This document shows, piece by piece, positions 59,507 to 64,000 of a stretch of DNA of 64,000 bases. The notes below the pieces were generated by a model. That model saw only the letters and a list, made by a program, of their open reading frames with translations. It did no database searches and had not been told where the DNA came from. This DNA is from DASYKT01 sp035995185 (GTDB taxonomy: Bacteria; Acidobacteriota; Blastocatellia; Pyrinomonadales; Pyrinomonadaceae), in assembly GCA_035995185.1 (NCBI GenBank), contig DASYKT010000025.1:58576-122575 (forward strand). The letters are read 5' to 3'. Positions within the stretch are counted from its first letter, which is position 1, and every line of letters begins with the position of its first letter. Made by a program: the position numbers and the translations under genes.

Positions 59507-59614
59507 CTAATACATTTTTTGAGGGCCTCTTGGGCCCTTGCGCTGACGCTGACGCTGTCAGCATAAATTTACCCGCGCCCCGGATGCGCGAGGGTTTCAA
59601 GGAGAGAAAATAGG

Positions 59615-60502
59615 ATGAAAGAAAGTTTATGGACCGGCGGATTTGCCTTGGCTGTTTTGCTGCTCTTTTTTGTTTTCGCCGCCAACGGCTGGCCCGGAGA
59701 CATGGATTCGTGCATCTCGGATAACGATGCGAAAAAACCTTCCGTTACCGATAACACTTGTTACTGCGAGCCATTCGATATTAAAGATGTCAAGAATCAC
59801 CTTCCGGGGGTCCGGCAACCTTTTAACACTTTCTCGAATCTGTACGCATTAGGCACGGGTGCGTTTCTTGCGTTTACCGTGTGGAAACAGCGCCGGAAAC
59901 GCGAAGATTCCAATGACCCGGAGGTCAGAAATCCGACCAGAGATAAAAATCGTTTCCGAATCGGGAGTTTTTATCCGATCTTTTACATTCAGGTCGCGCT
60001 CTTCCTCGGTTTGGGAAGCATGTTTTTTCATGCCTCGATAGTTAACTGGGGAGGTATCTTTGACCAGATGTCAATGTATACACTGGTCAGTTTTCTCATT
60101 GCTTACTCGCTGGTAAGACTGAGAAACGTCGACCGGTATTTTTATATTTGCTACCCGCTGCTCGTGTTCCTGTTTTTTGTTTTGGCGTTGCTCCACGTTT
60201 CGAGCGTGATCGTAATTCTTCTTGCGCTGTTAGGCCCGTATGCGGTTCTGGAATTCATTATTTTTTTCCAGGACTGGGTGTTCAACAAGAACACTAAAGT
60301 ATCTTTTTGGGTATATTCGAGATACTGGATAATAGGATTTACCACGTTTATGATCGCGATCGTTATTCGCGGCGCGTCCGACACCGGAGGGCCTTTGTGC
60401 ATAAGCTGTTCCAGCGCTTTTCAGTATCACGGGGTCTGGCATTGGCTCAGCGGAATTACGGCTCTGATGCTATACTTTCACTGGAAAAAAGCGCAGCGTT
60501 AA
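59615..60502 (+). CDS. Alkaline ceramidase-like membrane hydrolase (second of tandem pair)
   Basis: A 295-residue paralogue of the preceding gene, sharing CYCEPF, GVRQPFNTFSNLYAL, GLGSMFFHASIVNWGGIFDQMSM and FQYHGVWHWLSG, plus the cytoplasmic loop QRRKREDSNDPEVR (identical in both). All candidate metal ligands are kept. It differs mainly in the membrane helices and in the loop before the last helix (CISCSSAF). It starts with ATG 59615 preceded by AAGGAGAG. The pair arose by duplication, perhaps with different lipid preferences. Confidence 0.8.
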   Translation: MKESLWTGGFALAVLLLFFVFAANGWPGDMDSCISDNDAKKPSVTDNTCYCEPFDIKDVKNHLPGVRQPFNTFSNLYALGTGAFLAFTVWKQRRKREDSNDPEVRNPTRDKNRFRIGSFYPIFYIQVALFLGLGSMFFHASIVNWGGIFDQMSMYTLVSFLIAYSLVRLRNVDRYFYICYPLLVFLFFVLALLHVSSVIVILLALLGPYAVLEFIIFFQDWVFNKNTKVSFWVYSRYWIIGFTTFMIAIVIRGASDTGGPLCISCSSAFQYHGVWHWLSGITALMLYFHWKKAQR

Positions 60503-60543
60503 ACTATACAGCTTCGCAATGCGTATTAGGCAGTGCGGCAAAT

Positions 60544-61560
60544 ATGGTGGTTTTTAGTAATTCGAAAAAGTTATCTCTCCTCATTTTGTCCATTGCCTTC
60601 GGGTTATTTCTCTTCGTCTGCGATATTTCGGCCCAGGATGACCCCATCCGCGTGGATGCCGACGTTGTCAGGCTTAACGTGGGCGTGGCCGACCGGCAGG
60701 GACGCCCGATATTAAATCTCCAAAAATATAACTTCACGGTCTATGAGGACGGCGTAAAGCAGGATATCGCTTTTTTTGAGCCGACCGTGGCGCCGTTCAG
60801 CGTGGTGATGATGCTGGACATGTCCGGCTCGACGACGAGCTTTAGACAAAATATCAGCATGGCGGCCTCACGTTTTATCGCTTCCCTGGGGCCCGAGGAC
60901 CGGGTCGCGGTAATAGAGTTTTATGACAAGGTCAACTTGTTGAATGAATTTACCGCGGACAAAAAGAAAGCGTTATATTCGGTCTCGGTGGCCAACGGCA
61001 AAGGCACTACCAACCTCTATAAGGGCCTGAAATTCGCCCTCGACAAACTGGAAAAAGAAGGGCCGCAGCGCCGCAAAGCGATCGTTGTTTTAACCGACGG
61101 GGTCGATACCCAATTGCAGGATAAGGATCGCGCCGCTCTTTCCTCCATCAGCGAGGAAAACAAGCTGACCGCGATCAAACCCGAAAACGCCGAAGTGCTG
61201 AACCAGGTTCTTAACAACGCCGACCGGCAGGGCGTAACCATCTTTCCGCTGGCGCTGCCGACCGGTGACCCGAAGCGCCTCGCCGACCCGACCCCGGCCC
61301 AGATAGCGATGTATGAAGCGGCGCGCTCGCGCCTGCAGATCATGGCGGACCGGACCGGCGGCCGCTTGAATGCCATAAACCGGCTGGAAGATCTCGGCAG
61401 ATTTTACGCCCAGGTAGCGGCTGACTTGCGCGCCTTGTACACGGTCGTTTATCAATCTTCGAATGAAAAATCGAGAAAAGGCCAGTGGCGCGCCATAAAA
61501 CTCGACATCAGCGAACCGGAATTGATCGTGCGCACCAGGCCCGGTTATTTTGTTAAATAA
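60544..61560 (+). CDS. Secreted VWA-domain protein (VWFA-related acidobacterial type)
   Basis: A 338-residue protein with a signal peptide (LSLLILSIAFGLFLFVCDISAQ), an N-terminal beta domain (VRLNVGVADRQGRPILNLQKY, FTVYEDGVKQDIAFFEP) and a VWA domain with a MIDAS site: DMSGST near residue 96 and KAIVVLTDGVDT. The N-terminal 'V.V.V..G..v..L...dF.v.EdG..Q.i..F' plus VWA defines the VWFA-related domain common in Acidobacteria. Ligand unknown. ATG 60544 is chosen; the frame continues upstream over the ceramidase-like gene. Confidence 0.9.
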   Translation: MVVFSNSKKLSLLILSIAFGLFLFVCDISAQDDPIRVDADVVRLNVGVADRQGRPILNLQKYNFTVYEDGVKQDIAFFEPTVAPFSVVMMLDMSGSTTSFRQNISMAASRFIASLGPEDRVAVIEFYDKVNLLNEFTADKKKALYSVSVANGKGTTNLYKGLKFALDKLEKEGPQRRKAIVVLTDGVDTQLQDKDRAALSSISEENKLTAIKPENAEVLNQVLNNADRQGVTIFPLALPTGDPKRLADPTPAQIAMYEAARSRLQIMADRTGGRLNAINRLEDLGRFYAQVAADLRALYTVVYQSSNEKSRKGQWRAIKLDISEPELIVRTRPGYFVK

Positions 61561-61598
61561 CAAACCTTTTGTATCGTAATAAAAGAAGCTTTGCCTCT

Positions 61599-61679
61599 AA
61601 AGTCACGGATACGGCCACAAATAACACGAATCAAAAATTCTTTATTCGTGTTATTAGTGTAACTAGTGGCTGACAAAGG
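61599..61679. repeat. GTCACGGACACGGCCAC family element (copy 3)
   Basis: GTCACGGATACGGCCACAAA then TAACACGAAT faces ATTCGTGTTATTAGTGTAACTAGTGGC. It lies in the gap between two co-directional genes. Confidence 0.8.
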
Positions 61680-61742
61680 ATCGGGTGGCTTTACGATTCA
61701 ACGAGAAAACCCGGCTTTATAGGCAAAGCCCCTAAAAAGATT

Positions 61743-62798
61743 ATGATGCAGGATCATGGCGGGACATCTCTCGGATATTCGAAACTGGCAGGCTCGCAAA
61801 CTCCTGCGGATCCTCCGCGCGTCAGCATCATCATTCCCAACTACAAAGCCGCCCTTCATATCGCCGAAACTCTTGACGCGGTCTTTGCGCAAACATATTC
61901 CGACACGGAAGTCTTAGTGATCAATGACGGCTCACCCGATACCGAACTACTTAAAGAAGTTCTTATTCCCTATCTGGAAAAATTGATCTTTATCGATTAC
62001 CCCGAAAACCGCGGCGCGGCGTCGGCCAGAAATGCCGGCATCACCGAAGCGCGCGGTGAGCTGATCGCTTTTGTAGATGCGGACGACGTCTGGCTGCCCG
62101 GATACCTCGCGGCCCAGATAGATTTTTTGAATAAAAAGGGCCTGGACATGGTCTATACCGATTGCACTCTCTTTGGGCAGACGCCGCGCCCCGGCTTTGA
62201 TATGAGGGTCAACAACCCGGCCGAAGGCTTGATCACCCGGAAACTTCTGATAGCGGGAAAATGTCACATCCTGCCGAGCGGCACCGTGGTAAAAAAAGCC
62301 TCGCTGGTTGCGGTGGGAATGTTTGACGAAACCGTTCCCACGGCCGAGGATTTCGATCTTTTTATGAGGCTGATCTTTGCCGGGTCGAAGATCGGATACC
62401 AGCGCAAGTGTTTATTCCGCTATCGCGTGTGGCCGGCCAGCGAGTCCGCCGACATGATGCACCGCTTTAACCGTAATATCTTTATCTGGAGGCTTTTACA
62501 GGATCGGCTGCCCTTTACCGACGAAGAAAATTTGGCCATCGAAAAGCACATAAAAGCCGAGGAAGCTTCGCTGCTGCGCACTAAAGGCCGGGTAGAAATA
62601 TTGAACAAGAACTGGAAAGAGGCCGCCGATCATTTTGCCGAAGCAAAACAAATGGCGGATGAACTGGGGCTTTCGTTCAAGCATAAACTGAAATTGTCCG
62701 GCGTACTGCTGATGCTAAAATTCGCGCCCGATCTGCTGCGGCGAATGATGGTCAAAGCCCGCCCCGAAGAAGCCGCTTTTATGCCTGATAAGATTTAA
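61743..62798 (+). CDS. Glycosyltransferase family 2
   Basis: A 351-residue GT-A enzyme: VSIIIPNYKAALHIAETLDAVFAQTYSDTEVLVINDGSPD is the nucleotide-sugar fold, then NRGAASARNAGI and LIAFVDADDVWLPG (DxD-type motif DAD). PTAEDFDLFMRL carries the acceptor-side ED. The C-terminal 100 residues are helical. The donor and acceptor are unknown. It starts at ATG 61743, with ATG 61746 as an alternative. It converges on the Gfo/Idh gene. Confidence 0.9.
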   Translation: MMQDHGGTSLGYSKLAGSQTPADPPRVSIIIPNYKAALHIAETLDAVFAQTYSDTEVLVINDGSPDTELLKEVLIPYLEKLIFIDYPENRGAASARNAGITEARGELIAFVDADDVWLPGYLAAQIDFLNKKGLDMVYTDCTLFGQTPRPGFDMRVNNPAEGLITRKLLIAGKCHILPSGTVVKKASLVAVGMFDETVPTAEDFDLFMRLIFAGSKIGYQRKCLFRYRVWPASESADMMHRFNRNIFIWRLLQDRLPFTDEENLAIEKHIKAEEASLLRTKGRVEILNKNWKEAADHFAEAKQMADELGLSFKHKLKLSGVLLMLKFAPDLLRRMMVKARPEEAAFMPDKI

Positions 62799-62799
62799 A

Positions 62800-62855
62800 G
62801 GAGCGCCCAATTCATTGGGCATTCTTCGCATTTGCAGACTAAAGTCTGCGCTCCA
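62800..62855. repeat. GGAGCGC element between convergent genes
   Basis: GGAGCGCCCAAttcaTTGGGC on the left and GCAGACTaaAGTCTGCGCTCC on the right: outer arms GGAGCGC/GCGCTCC as in the element at 49941, each half with its own hairpin, but the stems are different words. Confidence 0.8.
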
Positions 62856-62857
62856 TT

Positions 62858-63838
62858 TCAAAAAACCTTCTCAGTGTGCCGGTTGATACTATCCAAAACT
62901 TTTAAGGCCAGGTCCAATGCGCGCCGTCCGTCGCCCGCCGTCACCGGCGGCGTTTCATCTTTAATTATTGAATCGATAAATGCTTCGATCTCGGCGCGAA
63001 GAGGTTCGACGTCGTTTATCTCCAGCCGGTTTATTTTGATCCCGGCAAGCGGGTGCTCCGCGTCCGGATTCATAGTGGTCAGCGCCACATATTTGGTCAC
63101 GTAATCGACCGCCACATAATCGCGGACCTGAAAGAACCGCATCTTGCGTATCTTTTCCGTCCCGATGCGCGAGGAAGTAATATTCGCCACCGCGCCGTTT
63201 GAAAATTCCAGTCTCGCGTTGGCCGCATCTACCTTGTCGGTCAGAACGGGAAGGCCGACCGCCCGCACATCCGCGATCTCGATGTCTTCGCCCACCAGCC
63301 ATTGCACCATATCCAGATCGTGGATCATCACATCCAGCACCACATCCACATCCAGCGAACGCATCGGAAACGGCGAAACCCGGTGGATCTCAAAATAGAG
63401 CGGCGACTTCACATGAGGGCGGAGCGCCACGATCGCCGGATTGTATCTTTCCAGGTGCCCGATCATCAGTTTCGCGCCGCCTTTTTCCGCCGCCGCGATC
63501 ATCTGATCCGCTTCGTCCAGCGTCATTGCGATAGGCTTTTCCACCAGCGCGTGAATACCGCGCTCCAAAAATTCGCAGGCGATCCCGGCATGGGTTTCGG
63601 TCGGCGTAACTATGGAAACCGCGTCAACTTTATCCAAAAGCTCGCGCCAATCAGTAAAAAATCCGCAGCCGTTTGCGTCCGCTATTTCCCTCGCGGTCGC
63701 TTCATCGCTGTCGCAAACCCCGGCAAATTCCGTTTTGCCTTCGGAGGCGAGTGCCGCGTGGTTGCGCGCATGATGACGCCCAAGACTGCCCACGCCAATG
63801 ACCGCGGTCCTTAATTTCTTATTTTCCGGCATTCGCAT
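62858..63838 (-). CDS. Gfo/Idh/MocA-family oxidoreductase
   Basis: A 326-residue NAD(P)-dependent dehydrogenase. LRTAVIGVGSLGRHHARNHA is the Rossmann loop, VSIVTPTETHAGIACEFLERGIHALVEKPIAMT the conserved central region with the EKP motif, and DVVLDVMIHDLDMVQWL holds the His-Asp pair near residue 180. The C-terminal beta sheet closes the active site. ATG 63838 is used; a TTG at 63868 and ATG 63832 are alternatives, none with a strong ribosome-binding site. Such enzymes often act on sugar nucleotides and in some genomes neighbour lipid A genes; none is seen here. Confidence 0.88.
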   Translation of the reverse strand: MRMPENKKLRTAVIGVGSLGRHHARNHAALASEGKTEFAGVCDSDEATAREIADANGCGFFTDWRELLDKVDAVSIVTPTETHAGIACEFLERGIHALVEKPIAMTLDEADQMIAAAEKGGAKLMIGHLERYNPAIVALRPHVKSPLYFEIHRVSPFPMRSLDVDVVLDVMIHDLDMVQWLVGEDIEIADVRAVGLPVLTDKVDAANARLEFSNGAVANITSSRIGTEKIRKMRFFQVRDYVAVDYVTKYVALTTMNPDAEHPLAGIKINRLEINDVEPLRAEIEAFIDSIIKDETPPVTAGDGRRALDLALKVLDSINRHTEKVF

Positions 63839-63946
63839 AATGGTAAAGCACTTGAATCGAACTCGCAAGAATCATGAGCGCAAGCGAAGCCCGCGTTGGG
63901 TGAAGCTGTACATATAGAAAAAAAGGTTTGTCCTGATGAGCGACAC

Positions 63947-64000
63947 TTTCGTGTGTTTAGTGTGTTTCGTGGTTAATTCCGGCATTTTTACCACGAAACA
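63947..64000. repeat. CGTGTGTTTCGTGGTT family element, cut by the window end
   Basis: TTTCGTGTGTTTAGTGTGTT and TTCGTGGTTA (to 63975) is followed from 63990 by ACCACGAAACA, the start of the opposing arm. The arm must continue beyond the window. Confidence 0.75.

Noticed and set aside
60307..60543. N-terminal extension of the VWA gene
   Set aside because: It overlaps the ceramidase-like gene in a different frame; the signal peptide starts at 60544.

Overview
The window looks like a chromosomal segment of an Acidobacteriota bacterium, most likely of the Blastocatellia/Pyrinomonadaceae type. This is inferred from gene content: a VWFA-related protein of the acidobacterial type, an Hfq-like protein with an N-terminal extension, a Rex-headed microcompartment operon, FHA-less PASTA-less Ser/Thr kinases, and many secreted proteins of unknown function. 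Base composition is moderately GC-rich. I saw no tRNA, rRNA, CRISPR array, transposase or prophage.

Layout. 1-11.5 kb: partial NtrY-like sensor kinase, a CPBP protease, then a minus-strand block hfq-like/pdxA/two response regulators, and valS/MazEF-like toxin-antitoxin/nadC. 10.2-25.4 kb: the division and cell wall (dcw) cluster, all minus strand, in the order rsmH-ftsL-ftsI-murF-mraY-murD-ftsW-murG-murC-ftsQ-ftsA-ftsZ. It has a strong promoter (TTGACA-N17-TATATT) about 260 nt ahead of rsmH, and no murE. 25.5-29.5 kb: an accessory segment with a XerC/D-like tyrosine recombinase beside two convergent genes (a PLP-dependent aminotransferase-like enzyme and a pentapeptide-repeat protein). The pair is enclosed by a perfect 26-bp inverted repeat whose right copy has the architecture of a tyrosine-recombinase core site. 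29.6-33 kb: ZIP transporter, TPM-domain protein, nucleotidyltransferase and LemA. 33-38.8 kb: a bacterial microcompartment (BMC) operon headed by the NADH sensor Rex, with one BMC-H, three BMC-P shell genes, a class II aldolase carrying a probable C-terminal encapsulation peptide, a Cys-rich small protein with a probable N-terminal one, a methyltransferase and an exported TPR protein. 38.9-41.1 kb: ruvA and ruvB, split by a four-helix-bundle gene flanked by inverted word repeats. 41-48 kb: beta-helix protein, nhaA, a secreted protein, iron permease-like protein and gyrA. 48-64 kb: PilZ protein, acyltransferase, two membrane Ser/Thr kinases, TPR and glycosylase genes, a tandem pair of ceramidase-like membrane enzymes, a VWA protein, a glycosyltransferase and a Gfo/Idh oxidoreductase.

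The most pervasive unexplained feature is the intergenic DNA. Almost every gap contains an inverted element. Some belong to dispersed families: four-hairpin GTAGCGC elements, GGAGCGC elements, the CGTGTGTTTCGTGGTT family, and the GTCACGGACACGGCCACGA family. Others are built from locally unique short words repeated on one arm and complemented on the other. Several reach into coding ends and supply the last codons and the stop. The main candidates for new biology are the inverted-repeat-bounded two-gene cassette next to the recombinase, the Rex-linked BMC operon, and the modular hairpin elements.
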